64,000 nucleotides of DNA. Origin: Mortierella alpina (taxonomy: Eukaryota > Mortierellomycota > Mortierellomycetes > Mortierellales > Mortierellaceae). Numbering within the stretch: the first letter of the stretch is position 1; the number at the start of each line of letters is the position of its first letter. Of the stretch, positions 32,741 through 44,270 are shown piece after piece. The position numbers were made by a program, and so were the translations under genes. The stretch is from positions 1,054,001 through 1,118,000 of the forward strand of contig JANATF010000005.1 of the NCBI GenBank assembly GCA_029449245.1, given 5' to 3'. The notes below the pieces were generated by a model. The model was not told where the DNA came from, did no database searches, and saw nothing but the letters and a program-made list of their open reading frames with translations.

Positions 32741-34822
32741 ATGATTCCGAATTCAGCCGCACGGCATGCGTCGTCGCATGCCTCAGACTTGTCCTCAGTC
32801 ACCAAGGCCGTCTTCAAGGCAAAGCGCCGAACGGGAGCGCACGCTGTCGTCGTCCAAAAACCATGGACGCGAGCCATTAGCACTTCAAAGGTCTCGACAC
32901 AGTCATATGCAGTTGCAGCATCATCCCACGTACTTTCGCCTTGTGGCAAACCTTCTAGTATCACGCCTAAATCGTCCGGAGTCATCACTTCCCCTGCATC
33001 GAACACTGTTCCAGTATCGCCGTTCTCGACATCCGCCATCATGAAGAAGAAGCACAGCAGCAAGAACGTTTCCATCTCGAGTTCTTCGCCAGTAACCTCT
33101 CAGCAAACAACATCTGCGGCTGCGCTTAAAGACGAAGTGCTCTACAGGAAGGAGGGATCCAAAATCGTGCCTGTGAACAATGCAACAGACGATGTAGACA
33201 CCCCCGTAAGCGGACTCTTCTCTCAATACCAGGATTTCTCAAAGCCGACCTCTGCGCCTGAGTAAGGCTACTACTAGTTTGCAATGGTTGTCGTCAAATA
33301 ATTGCTACTTTGTTCTGGGCGCTAACTGTACGCTTCACACTTTAACTGCTCCTGTAGACCTATGGCTTCAAAAACACTTGGCAACAATGAGCTTGATTTG
33401 ACCACATTGACACTTGCAGGTAACACAGACACCTTTGTCTTAAAGGCGCGCGCTCGTATGAGAACAAATTGTGCTTACTAGTATCGAACTCTTATATCTT
33501 CTAGATGTATTTCCGCCAGACGACTTTGTGAAGCAATTGATTCAGCAGCGGAAACTCAATGTCACACTGGAGGAGACAAAGGATCTGATCCAGACGATGA
33601 TCAACGTCCTGCCACTACATGGAGATGATCCCAGACGAGTCCAAGTTGAGAAGGAGTTTTGGAATGGTAAGATCGTGGCTAAAAGTGAATCCGTGCTGAT
33701 ACAGATCGAAAAATGGGTACTGATACTGTCATCTGTCGAATGAATAGTCAGCAAAAAGAAGAACCTAAACGTATACGAACTGGGATCCTGGTCCATGCAG
33801 TACACAAGAGGTAAGACGCTGGGTCTCCAAATGACACTTTTTGACGGGATCCATGTATTCACCTTGTCCTGCTTTTGTTCAAATGTGATTTCATAACAGA
33901 TGGTGCTCCTCTTGCCCTGGCTCTGTACAAGATTGCAATCGACAACGGCGACATCATTTCAAAGTACAGCTACGGCGTGATGCTGTACCGTGGAGCCAGA
34001 GGTGTTCCAGCAGACCCCGTCAAAGGTCGCGCCATCATCGAGTCCCTCGCGAAACCACCTAGGGGTAGCCGCTTCAAGGGCTTGCCTTGGGCAATGTCAA
34101 CCTTGGCAAGCATCTATGCACGCGATGACAAGAACTTTGAGGCTGCGAGGGACATGTATCTGGCAGCTGCCAATCAGGGCGTGACTGAAGCAAGAGTGAC
34201 TCTAGGACGAATGTATCTCAATGGGGAGTTACCCCGAGACGTGGAACAAGCCAAGAAGTGTTTCCACTTGGCCATCAAACTGGAAGACTTTCCCGAGGCA
34301 CATTTCCTTTTAGGAGCTTTGGAGATGCAGGAGGAAAAGCCCAACCATAAGATCGCGTTTCAACATTATCAACGAGCGGCGTCTAAGGGTCTTGCGGAGG
34401 CACAGTATAATGTCGGACAGGCCTATTTCACTGGACTGGGTGTGCCCAAGAACGATGCTCTGGCTGTAGAGTATTGGAAAATGTCGGGACAACAGGGGTT
34501 CGGACTTGCTCAGCTAAGTCTTGGAGCGTACTACTTTCAGGATGAAACGCCCCAGGAGACCAAGGAAGACGGCTTGGACAAGGCGACTACAGTTATTTCT
34601 GGAGATGATCAGGTTCAGGTTACCCAAAAACCAAGAGCGGTGAGGCACGAATGGGACCCATCCAAGAAGGATTTGATGCAGGCACAAAAATGGTTCACTC
34701 TTGCCAGTCGTCGGCCAGGGCAGTTGGGGCTCGAAGGAAAGAGGCTAAAGTCTCAAGTAGACGAGGCGATCAGGAAGGGAGGCGGGGCATCCAAGAATGG
34801 CCGCATGTGTACAATCATGTAA
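32741..34822 (+). CDS. Sel1-repeat protein with C-terminal CaaX box
   Basis: Five coding exons, 32741..33261, 33358..33419, 33505..33666, 33748..33810 and 33900..34822, encode 576 residues; all phases agree. The N-terminal third is basic and Ser-rich, resembling a presequence plus a disordered region. From about residue 270 come Sel1-like (TPR-like) helical repeats, e.g. APLALALYKIAIDNGD, AARDMYLAAANQGVTEARVTLG, AFQHYQRAASKGLAEAQYNVG and AVEYWKMSGQQGFGLAQLSLG. The last residues are GGGASKNGRMCTIM; CTIM is a CaaX box suited to farnesylation. Sel1 repeats plus a CaaX end are also seen in yeast Skt5/Chs4, the chitin synthase III activator. The arrangement here differs and homology is not established. 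A scaffold role is inferred. Confidence 0.8.
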
Positions 34823-34914
34823 AGCAGCAACGTTTGCGCGCTGCGGACCAATTTATAGACAAGCTCGTGCAAACAGAACTGTACACAATCTATCATACAA
34901 AAAAAATGCCTATG

Positions 34915-35734
34915 CTAGTTCAGCTCTCTGCCTCCAAAGTCCCGCCGTGGCCCAGCCACGTGGCTATTTCTAGGTTTTTCGCTCACAAAGACGTGGCCAT
35001 CGATCTCCTTGACATCAAATGTGTCGACCACAAACCGAGTCGCGTCAGATTGGCCTGAAACGGCATCAAAGGTCCTATACATGGGTACAACGGGTATCAG
35101 CGTTAGCCATTGTGTTCACGGGTATTCTAGTCGGGCCGATCCGTGCAAGTCCTTTACCATCCGTGGAGAGAGCAAGTGACACCGGCTCCCCAGACGATCC
35201 CCATGTCTTCAATGTCGGTCATGGCGCCTCGTGACAGGGCCGATCCTTGATGTGGGCAGATCTACGATGATAGAACCGCGTTCTTTATCAGTAGACAGAC
35301 CATTGGGTCGGACCCAGCAAATGTTGACCGATTCACTGAAGGTAAATAGAGGTACTTACATTGAGGAATGCGTACCACTTTCCATGGAAGTAAGTGACAG
35401 CAACCCGTTTCTTGGGCGGGTACCGTCCTGCAGGCTGAGAAATCTCGACGACCTTGATCGGATGCACACCTTTGACTGGACAGTCAACAGCGGGTTTCTC
35501 TGCTGAGGTAGCCGCGGCTGCTGTGGGACACCCGACTAGTGGTGACTCTGCTTCGGAGATGAATGCATTCGTTGTCTTCTCAGTCTCGGAATGCTCATTC
35601 GTCGTGGTGTCGGTAGGCGGTGGCTGTGGCTGTGCCTCGGCTGCCTGTGGCACTGAGGGTTGGTATTCTGAGACGGGACCTGCGTGGACATAGCCTTGCG
35701 GTGGCTGTGGCGCTGATTCTACAGCCATGTCCAT
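34915..35734 (-). CDS. Rieske [2Fe-2S] domain protein
   Basis: Three coding exons, 35734..35360, 35261..35158 and 35074..34915, encode 212 residues. The C-terminal half is a Rieske domain: VAVTYFHGKWYAFLN, then C127-P-H129 (ICPHQGSALSRG) and C155-S-L-H158-G-W, the four ligands of the cluster. The last strand is RFVVDTFDVKEIDGHVFV. It is a soluble Rieske ferredoxin-like or oxygenase-type electron carrier; no catalytic oxygenase domain follows. The N-terminal 100 residues are Pro/Ala/Thr-rich and disordered. The start is uncertain: I use the first in-frame ATG (35734). An out-of-frame upstream ATG at about 35905 opens a long overlapping frame, so an upstream exon is possible. It converges with the Sel1 gene, with only 92 nt between the stop codons. 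Confidence 0.75.
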
Positions 35735-36020
35735 GTCCGCGGTGTGGCGAGTTGTGTGTGTGCTGGCAGAGGAAGATCCAGCAGCAGCAATAGCACCGAA
35801 CGCACTGGTCGTGGTTGCAGGTACTTGAGTCAACAGGACAGTCACCAAAGTTCCAGATTTTAAGATTGATCTGTGGTCTATCAGAATTCCCTTCCCACGC
35901 CCAACCCATCTCGGCAAAGCTCTGTCTAGTAGACGTCAGGCCAGTTTCTGGCAAGTTGTCATAGTCTCTATGGGTTTATTAACTTTTCATCACTCTAAGA
36001 GGCAAACTCAAGGAGCCAGT

Positions 36021-36572
36021 TCACATCAATGTCGTGCTTGTTCCTTCAATGCCCTCACCATCCTTGCCAAGCTTCGTCAGGGCATCGCCATCGACTCGCA
36101 TGGTGTGCCACTCATCCATAACGACTGCTCCCAGCGACTTGTAAAACTGAATGCTGGGCTCGTTCCACTTCAAGACTGACCACTCGAGCCGACCGCCGTT
36201 CATCAAGCTAACCTCCCTTGCCAGCTCGCCCAAGAGCCGCTTTCCAATGCGCTGTCCCCGAGCTGACTCCTTCACAAACAGATCTTCCAGATAAATGCCT
36301 CCGCGACCACGCCATGTGGAGTAATTGGTGAAGTACAGAGCAAGGCCCACGGGTTCCGGAGACGAGGGCACAAATGCCAACAGGCACGAGGCCAAGTTCT
36401 GTGAGGTGGGGTGGGGTGGGGTGAAGCGGAGGGTGTTGAGCAATGATTCCTCAGTGGCTTCTACAGTCGAGGCTGGCTCCCGCTCATACTCTGCGAGCTC
36501 GTGGATGAGGCCGAGGATGGCGTCTACGTCGGACGGTGTGGCAGCGCGAACTGTAACTTTAGTTGACGACAT
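36021..36572 (-). CDS. GNAT N-acetyltransferase (thialysine/diamine acetyltransferase-like)
   Basis: Single exon, 183 residues, a full-length GNAT domain. The protein opens VTVRAATPSDVDAILGLIHELAEYE, characteristic of the SSAT2/thialysine acetyltransferase branch. The acetyl-CoA pyrophosphate loop is R105-G-Q-R-I-G110-K, preceded by GGIYLEDLFVKESA. Motif B is WNEPSIQFYKSLGA with the likely catalytic Tyr144. These enzymes move acetyl from acetyl-CoA to small amines such as thialysine or polyamines; the exact substrate cannot be read. The C-terminus (DGDALTKLGKDGEGIEG) is a short polar extension. A TATA box lies about 70 nt upstream. It is on the same strand as the Rieske gene and upstream of it. 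Confidence 0.88.
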   Translation of the reverse strand: MSSTKVTVRAATPSDVDAILGLIHELAEYEREPASTVEATEESLLNTLRFTPPHPTSQNLASCLLAFVPSSPEPVGLALYFTNYSTWRGRGGIYLEDLFVKESARGQRIGKRLLGELAREVSLMNGGRLEWSVLKWNEPSIQFYKSLGAVVMDEWHTMRVDGDALTKLGKDGEGIEGTSTTLM

Positions 36573-36638
36573 TTTGAGAGCTTGAGGTGTGGAGGTTGAG
36601 TAGGCAGGAGAAAAACAAAAAAAGGGGGGAACCCAGGT

Positions 36639-36648
36639 CTTTTATATA
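36639..36648 (-). promoter_or_regulatory. TATA box of the GNAT gene
   Basis: TATATAAAAG on the minus strand, about 67-76 nt upstream of the ATG at 36572. Confidence 0.7.
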
Positions 36649-36956
36649 ATAGACTAGGCTAGTGCTAGTCAACATTTCGGCTTATCAAAGTTCTCACCTC
36701 CGCAGTCGAATCAGGTGTGGGTGACTGGGCGCCCCAGGTGTGGGAGATTTGGCGCCCCTGTCGTGGAACAACTTCGAAGAAAGTCGTTCAACTTAAAACA
36801 GTACAGGAGCATGTGTACATGTAGTCATCGACAGCGCGAAAAAGTCGTGCTGCGGGTTTGGCCTTCGAGGTACGCGTCGCTAAAAGCCACATCCCATTAG
36901 AAGACTTCAACCATGCAATTGAGTTCATTGCCTTCTTCCTTGCCGAGTCAAGAAAG

Positions 36957-38514
36957 ATGTCGGTCCGCCATCCCCTGGACATTCCCGAGCTCGCTGCTAC
37001 TATTCGTCTGCACCTAACAAGGAAGGACCTCACAGTATGCCTTCTTGTCTGCAGGCAGTGGCATACCGCGTTGCTGCCTCTCGTTTGGGACACTGTGGAC
37101 AAAACTCCGATCGCAGAGGCGCTTCAACGGCACGCCCCATCTTGTCAAGACCATAACATGCCAGAACGAGTTCTCCCCTGCTCTCTCAAGAATCACGCTC
37201 CCTAACCTAACGGCCTTGAATATTGTTACGACAATCGACATCAACCATGGCCTATGCTATCCTTTACCCACTTCCTACAAAACAACCCTACAACCGTTAG
37301 CTTGTTCTTCTTTGCCGAAGACTTCAATCCCCACACCTCACAGTTTTGGAGAGTTGTTGCAGATCTGCCCCACCCGCTGCGGCTACTGAAAGTCCATTGC
37401 ACTTTCACCTATGTCGAAAGTTTTATTGGCTTTCTCACGGCATGCTCGCACGCAGAGACATTGGATCTGAAGTATTCTACGTGCTCCAGTTCGGCGCTCA
37501 GCATCGAGGACACCGGTCGCATAGGGTCACTGCGATTCAAATGGCTGAAGACTCTGCACTTGAGAGGTCTGAGTCTCGATGAGATGGAGCATATTTTCAC
37601 CGTTTTATCAAATTGCTCTGCCCTCGAGCGACTGTCTCTTGGCTACCAAACACAACGCCCAGTCATACAACACGTTGAGCGCCTCGTCTCCCTCGCAAGA
37701 ACACGGCCCTGGCCCCTTCTCAAACACCTGTGGGTCTCGATGCCACAATTGAACCAAGAGCAATCGCAGGACTTGCTGGAAGCCTTCACTTCCAATCCGC
37801 TAGAGTCCTTGGAGATACACAATTGCATCACTCCACAGCTGTTTAGCTCTTTGATGCACACACAGTTTCCAACGATAACTCATCTCTCAGTCATGGGACG
37901 ATGGCCCGCAGCAACAAGTGAGATGAACCAACGTATTTTAAAGCTATGTCCTCTGTTGATCACTTTCAAAGGAAGCCTCCTATCGAGCGCAGATATCATC
38001 GATGGACCTTGCAGGACCCTGGTCCTGCCTGCGCATGGAGCAGTTGTACCTTGCCTTTGATATAACCGTAGGTGATAACTCAGCGATGGCACTACAACTG
38101 CTGCCAGAGCTAACCGCAACTGTTCCAGTAGCAGAAGAACAGACCGAGTGTCTACGGATCCGATTGCGCCGACTTAAACAACAAGAAGTTCGTCGTCAAC
38201 ATCGAGGCGTGTTTGAGCAGTTGGCCCGATTAACGAGTCTACGCATTCTGGAAGTTCGTGTAACGGATGTCAAAGTTCTGAGAGGGCTGTCGTTCCGGCT
38301 AGATTATGAACTCGCGATTCTTGAGCCTTTGAGTCGACTGAGATCTGTGGTGTTGGATAAATCATCTCAGCCGTCGAGAAGGCAAGATATCGAATGGATA
38401 GTTCAGCAATGGAAACGCTTGCAAAGTTTAGGAGGATTGAGTATTGCAGCTGGCGCAGGTGCCGAGAAGACCAAGTGTTATGATATTCTCAGACAACACC
38501 TTGTATGCTTCTAA
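36957..38514 (+). pseudogene. F-box / leucine-rich repeat gene with frameshifts
   Basis: The frame starts MSVRHPLDIPELAATIRLHL and continues RKDLTVCLLVCRQWHTALL, an F-box-like domain typical of the large F-box/LRR families of Mortierella-type fungi, which recruit targets to SCF ubiquitin ligases. LRR-like segments follow (LPNLTALNIV, LLKVHCTF, LKTLHLRGLSLDEMEHIF, LERLSLGYQ, LESLEIHNC, LTSLRILEVRV) to a stop at 38512-38514. The reading frame must change three times: near the CCCC at 37135-37138 (one extra base), near 37240-37262 (one missing base) and near 38005-38030 (one extra base). None of these places has an intron. The gene is either a recent pseudogene or suffers assembly errors at homopolymers; apart from these shifts the code is intact. 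Confidence 0.75.
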
Positions 38515-38950
38515 ATTATCGGCGAAAATATTATTTATTCGATTATGTTTCGACAAGTATGCTCGTGTTTTCACACTTGTTAGAAGACTCTTGGCGAGAA
38601 TGCTAGACTTGGAGGCGAGCGGTGACTTGATAGTGCTAAGAGTAGAGAGAGAGAGCAAAGACGAGAGCGAGGGAAAGGAGGCCACAAGATAGACAATTTG
38701 ATGTTGAAGTATTCGAATGATAAAAAAAGAAAGATGAACGAGGATAGGACAAAAGACGACAGCGCAAATATATATGTATAGGAAAACAGGGGGTGAAAAA
38801 GAGCGCAAGATAAGTTGTACAGCTGAAAGACGCAAGGAAGCAAAAGAGGAAGAAAAAAAGAGATAAAGAGACATTTCACCGAGGTGGTTGTGGTTTTGCT
38901 CTGCAGTGTTGCATTTTTGTTTGTTTGTTTGTTTGTCTGGTTGTTTTTCT

Positions 38951-40604
38951 TTACAGCAGGCCGCAATCTCGCAAGTTGGTTTGGATAATGATATCGCTGA
39001 CGGCTGCCATGACGAACTTGATCTGACTGGTGTCTGTTGCGCAAGTGTAGTGGGTATAGATTTGCTTGGTGTCGGACAGGTTCAAGCTGACGAACCGGTT
39101 TAGGACATATTGTAGTGCCTGGTCGTAGTCATCACCACCTGAAAAGACAACCCCGAACAGAGGATGAGATTAATATACGTTGATGGCACTGAGCAAACGG
39201 TCTCGGACGATTCTTTTGGTGCGAAAAGAGGAAAATGACATGTTACCTTCAAAGTCTGGGAAATACTTCTTCATGGGCGAGATAGGAAGCTTCTCCTTGA
39301 ACCGATCGATCTTGTTCAAGAACAAGATGATGGACGTTTTTACGAACCACCGCGAGTTACAAATACTGTCGAACAACGTCAGGGCCTCCTGCATGCGGTT
39401 CACGGTCTCGTCCTCGAGCAAAAGCTGATCGTACTCGGAAATGGCGACCAAAAACACAATGGCCGTGACATTTTCAAAGCAGTGGATCCACTTCTTACGC
39501 TCTGAGCGCTGTCCACCGACATCAAACATCATATAGGTCAGGTCACCGATCAAGAAGCGTGTCTCTGTGATGCCAGTCGTCTTCACACGAGACCGGAGAA
39601 CGTCCTGGTCTGTGGGGACATAATTTGATTTTGCGATCCTGTCAATGGAGTCGAAGTAACTGCACCGCAAAAGGACAAATGTAGGTTGTTAATCACACTG
39701 CAAATTGTAGTCCCACATGCCACGACTATAACGCTAGGAGAAAAGAACCTACTATTTCGCGGAATCGTTCAGCTGGTATTCGCGACTGCGTTGGAAGGCC
39801 TGCTGGACATTAGGATCCAACCACAGGTTTTGTACTGCTACTGCAACTTCGTGCGGCATGTATTCGCCCTCGATCTGCGGTGGAAGGCTCATGATGATAA
39901 TGGCATAGTTGCGATTTGCTTCGTGGTACAGAGGAAGCTCCATGTTGTCCATGGCTTCGAGGATGACTCGCATGCTAGATCGTACAAGGTGGATGTTGTT
40001 TGGATCAGTGAGAGGGAAAAAAATAAGGAGATGGAGAGCACAGACCCATCCGCAAGACTTTTCCATCATTTGGTCTATGGTTTCACGATTTGTCAGAACG
40101 TCAAGGGGCGTGACATAGGGCGGGAGTTAAATCGCCAAGTGGCATCAAGCAAGACGCGAAGAAAAAAAAAGGAAGGGCGCTATCTAGATTTTGGTATGAT
40201 GTGGGGTTGTTCACCTCATTGGACTCTGCATGCAATGTGATTAGGTGCTATCACTTCGTACCTTTGAACTGTGTTGGAGAAAATGATTTCTTTGAAAGCC
40301 TCGCGTTCCTCTTTGGAGTAGCCTCCATCGTGGATCAGCTTCATTTGCTTCAAAATGGTCGACTTTCCGGACTCTCCAGCGCCTGGGGATGATGCGTTGT
40401 GGTACCATGAAGAGTGCAACTGTGAGCTACTTGGACGTCAAAATTCACTGTTGTTCGTATTATATCGTTTGCTTTAGGGTGCTTACCGAGTAGCAACATC
40501 TTAACTTCGTTGCGCATTTGCATCCTGTCGCGACGAAGCTGGTTCTCAATGGCCTCATTGCGGCTGCGACTTTCCTTATCGTCTTGGCTGATGCAGCAAC
40601 CCAT
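38951..40604 (-). CDS. Heterotrimeric G-protein alpha subunit, Gi-like
   Basis: Five coding exons, 40604..40487, 40382..40262, 39974..39753, 39659..39247 and 39138..38951, encode 353 residues, the usual G alpha length. The N-terminus MGCCISQ has the Gly2 myristoylation site and Cys3/Cys4 for palmitate. GTP-binding boxes are complete: GAGESGKST (40-48), the switch I segment RVKTTGITE with the toxin-sensitive Arg, switch [18 protein letters not shown] and TCATDT. The C-terminus ends DCGLL, with a Cys four from the end as in Gi-class subunits and fungal GNA-1. It couples 7TM receptors to effectors such as adenylyl cyclase at the plasma membrane. All residues needed for GTP hydrolysis are present. 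Confidence 0.96.
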
Positions 40605-40633
40605 TATGGAATTATATTATTGTGTTGGTGAAC

Positions 40634-40687
40634 GTGGTGGAGGTGGTGGAGGTGGTGGAGATGGTGGAGGTGGTGGAGATGGTGGAG
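40634..40687 (+). repeat. GGTGGA-type minisatellite in the G alpha 5' leader
   Basis: Nine tandem six-base units of GGTGGA, with a few GGAGAT variants, directly upstream of the G alpha start codon on the opposite strand. On the mRNA it reads as CCACCT-type repeats. Confidence 0.85.
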
Positions 40688-43600
40688 ACAGCAGTTGGGT
40701 TCTAAGAGATATTGACGAAGGCGATCGGAGTTAGCTTCGGATTGGCGTATAGGGGCGGATTCGAGAAGGGATAGACTGAGCGGATGCAACGAATGCCCGA
40801 CGGGGAGTTTTTTGTGCGACGTGGTTTTCTGTGCTCTGTGAAAAATGTGGACGAGGGTACGACGAGGTATGTGTAGCAGGTTCTCGCTAAGGGAGTGTCA
40901 ATAACTAAAGTAGGATAGCTTGGAATGAAGACAGAGGCAGCTGAAAATATTCATGAGGTGGATTGAAGTTGATTATCCGATGGAACTCTTACGATCGCAC
41001 ACGTCTGTTAGGAGATGGGAGGTGTCGAGGAGGGAAGGAGGGAAGGAGGGAGCAAGAAATGAGAAGAGAAAGAAAGAATGATAAACGATCCAGATCCAGC
41101 GCTACAGAAATGTAAGAAGCCAGAAGCACCAACTCGCGCACGTCCCAATAGTCGTGGACCCAAAGGGGGTCTGCTTGTATACATTAGTTAAAGAAAAAAA
41201 GCGAGAGTAATAGAGGCACTGGGTGAAAAGGGGGCTCTGATGCCCGACTGAGAGACACTCACGTCTAGCAAGGACCAGAAGAGCCGACGGGGCCAAAGGG
41301 GTACAGGAATGGGGAAAAGAGAGAGGGAGGGAGAGAGAGCAAGAGAGAGAGAGGGAAAAGGGAGACAGATTGTGAGGGAAGGACGGATCAAGGGGAGAGA
41401 CCTGAGGGGATAGGAAGCAAGGAAGGGCAACGTTCAAACTGAATATACAAAAGCGATATTGAAATTGGCGGTTGAAGCGAGATGAAAAATGTGCAGCGAC
41501 AAGAAAGGAAAATGAGAAGACAACAAACAACCCAGGAAAAAGAGCATCAAGTAGAAGAGGCTAATGGTCCAAACCAAGGTGGCAACGGTCTCGTACTAAG
41601 ACTCGTGCCTGGTCCAGAACCAGTGCCGTATCTGGCAGCGCTGATCTTATGCATCGCCGTTGCATGATATCTGACCGTTGTGAGCTGCCCTATCAATCTC
41701 ATAGTGGTAATGAGAACTGAGGAAGGAGACAGGGAGACAAAGCTGAAAGAATAAAAGGGGAGAAAAGAACTCGAGACAAGATCGCCCTTGCCCTGTCTCC
41801 GTGGGGCGATTGAGCAATTAACTCTATCATCTCTATAATCTCGCCCTCAACCTATGCTTTGTCCAAGCGTAGGCCTACACTCCATATTTTTCACCCGATG
41901 CCCGGGTACTGCCCCTGTCCCTCTTAGCAAATTTCTGCTGCATATCGCACGAAAAGCAACTCTCCGAGATGTGACTTGAGGAAGGCATCGAACAAGTCAA
42001 GGAGACTTTAACTAGTACAAAGACAAAAAGACAAGAATGTTGCCATCGAGAAGGTGCTCATACACAGAAAAACCAAGCAAAACATAGGCCTATAGGCCCC
42101 CTGCTCAATTGCAGAAAAAAAAAAGAAGAATGATGCGCTATTTGTGGGTGGTGCGCCATGATCGAGCACGCATCGCCTTCCAGTGTGAGATAGAAGGCTT
42201 TGGCCAACTCCAATTTCGATCCCGGTCTAAGCAGCCGCTCCATGAGCACATTTACCACCTCTAATCCTGTCGTCCGTTGTATATGTCAACAAAAAACAGC
42301 GCGCAGCTACGGAGTACCAGAGAGTGCTGCAGATAGAGTAAACGCTGAACGATTTGCAAAAAAAGAAATGGAAAAAAAGGTGCCGTACTGAACTACCAAA
42401 GTTGAGAGCAAGGGGGTTCGTTGGAACGTTTCGCTGTGCTGAGGGAAAATTGGGGATTGGGGAGTAGGCGCGCATGCACCAATGATCGAACGGATATCGG
42501 TAGGGATGGGGCGCTCGGCCACTTGCAAGCGTGTCTTAACGTTCTGTTTATAGCCCGCGTCAGGTACAGCCCAATGGCGCGTCTAGCCCCTTATCCGTGC
42601 CAAAAAAAAGAGAGTAAAACGTGCAAGGCAAACATCTCCCACAAAAGAGATGGACTGAAACCTAATCTGCCATAGACCAGTGTGGCACCTATTCTTTTTT
42701 CCAAGGTTTAGTTGCCTTAAGATGTCGTGCCGCGCAGGAAGTGAAAGTACCTGTTTCCCCCTCTTGCGGCCCTCTTGCGCGTCTGCACGAATGCACACGT
42801 ATCTTTGCACTCTTTTGGCCTCATCCGTAGCGTTTCTAAATACTGGTAACTCTGCTCTATTTACCTTTAACCTTGTAAGAGCCGATTAGACGCAACGAAG
42901 CGTATGGCCAATTCTATAACTGGTACAGCACACAAGAGAGGTTTTGAGGTTCGAGGTGAGTTCGGATGGATCGGCTATCGAAAATGGCGGGTTGTTTGAT
43001 CAAATAACGATACGCCGCCAAACAACGGAAGCACTGAGCAATTCAGGAACATAATAATGGAGAGGAGACAGTGAAGGAACGTGTGCGTGCAGTTATGATT
43101 GCCTGCACATGTAGGCTTGTGTGCAAAAGAACAGGTCAAACTGATTTTTTTTTGTGGAGAGTGCCATGCGTCATGCATACAGCGCTTTAGCACTGTCCCT
43201 TTCTTGAGGGCAGCAGGACCACGCAGTAGAGGCCCAACGTGCTTCTGTTGCCAGGTCTTCAGCTACCGTGATCCATTACGCGCACAAAATACGGAGGAGA
43301 GAGTGGAGGCGTAATGAAGAGGACAATGGTCTAGAGGGAGTGAGACCGTACGTTTCAGGCCTGAGCTCGGAGGAGAATGTGTGTGTTCTGAATGACAGAT
43401 CGAGTAGACGTGCTCAATGAGGAATAGCTAGAGTGAGGGGGAGTGCCCAGCGATGCGTTTTCTGATGCGGCAGATGGACGGACAGGACTGATTGCGTGGG
43501 ATGGACTCTGGGCGAATGCAAGAACAGAGGATTACCGATCGCAGCAGGAGGTCAAGCACAAAAATACTGAAATACAGGGGTGCACCAGGGGATCCTGCCG

Positions 43601-44270
43601 TTGCCATAGGGTCATCGGTCGATGAGCGCACGAGAGCCGTGTCATGATCCAAATAAATTTCGCTTCACTAACCTTGCTGGAAGGCGCAAGTGTTGAGAGC
43701 AATTTTCCCATTCACTCGTATTCCCCTGTTGCTGCCACTGAGCAATTATATCTCCTGCCTGCTCAATCCACTGCTGGCTCTCACCGTCCTCATCCGCGGT
43801 CCAGTTACATGGTCCGCCTTCTACATGGATCGTCATCTCAGTCCGACACAGCCATGCACATAGAAAAGTTCATCCATGCAGCTCCCATACGGTTCTCCGA
43901 GGAGATGGCATGCAACGGACTAAAACTGCCAATGTTACCGATCCTGAGGCACTTGCAGTGTTCATTGCTTGGTTTGAGAAGCCAATCATCCGCATGGCAT
44001 GCCAGATCCTGAACGTGCTACTTTATCTTTCGTGAGATTACATACACATGTACAGACAACGGAGCCAAAAATTAATATTTTACCGTTGGTCTATGACCAG
44101 CGGCTGCAACTCAAACGGCGTTTGAAAAGCGAGCTACAATGCAAAAGTTTGGACCTACTGAACTGCTGTATTCAACAAAACAGCGGCTACTTCGGCTCAC
44201 GTTGTGTTTGTTCACTTCATATATTTTTGTTCACCTAATATACCCTACATGAACATGTTGTGCACACACC
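40688..44270. other. Long intergenic region, no gene recognised
   Basis: About 3.6 kb. The first part is probably the large promoter and leader of the G alpha gene. A GA-rich simple-sequence tract lies near 41310-41410. Several minus-strand frames (e.g. 43642-43836) have protein-like composition but no domain or matching exons. No tRNA was found. Confidence 0.45.

Noticed and set aside
38428-39044. Hydrophobic minus-strand frames near 38.4-39.0 kb
   Set aside because: They lie in the 3' flank of the G alpha gene over purine-rich simple sequence that reads as Leu/Ser/Phe.
41102-41530. 142-codon frame rich in Leu/Ser/Pro on the minus strand
   Set aside because: Product of a GA-rich tract; no conserved features.
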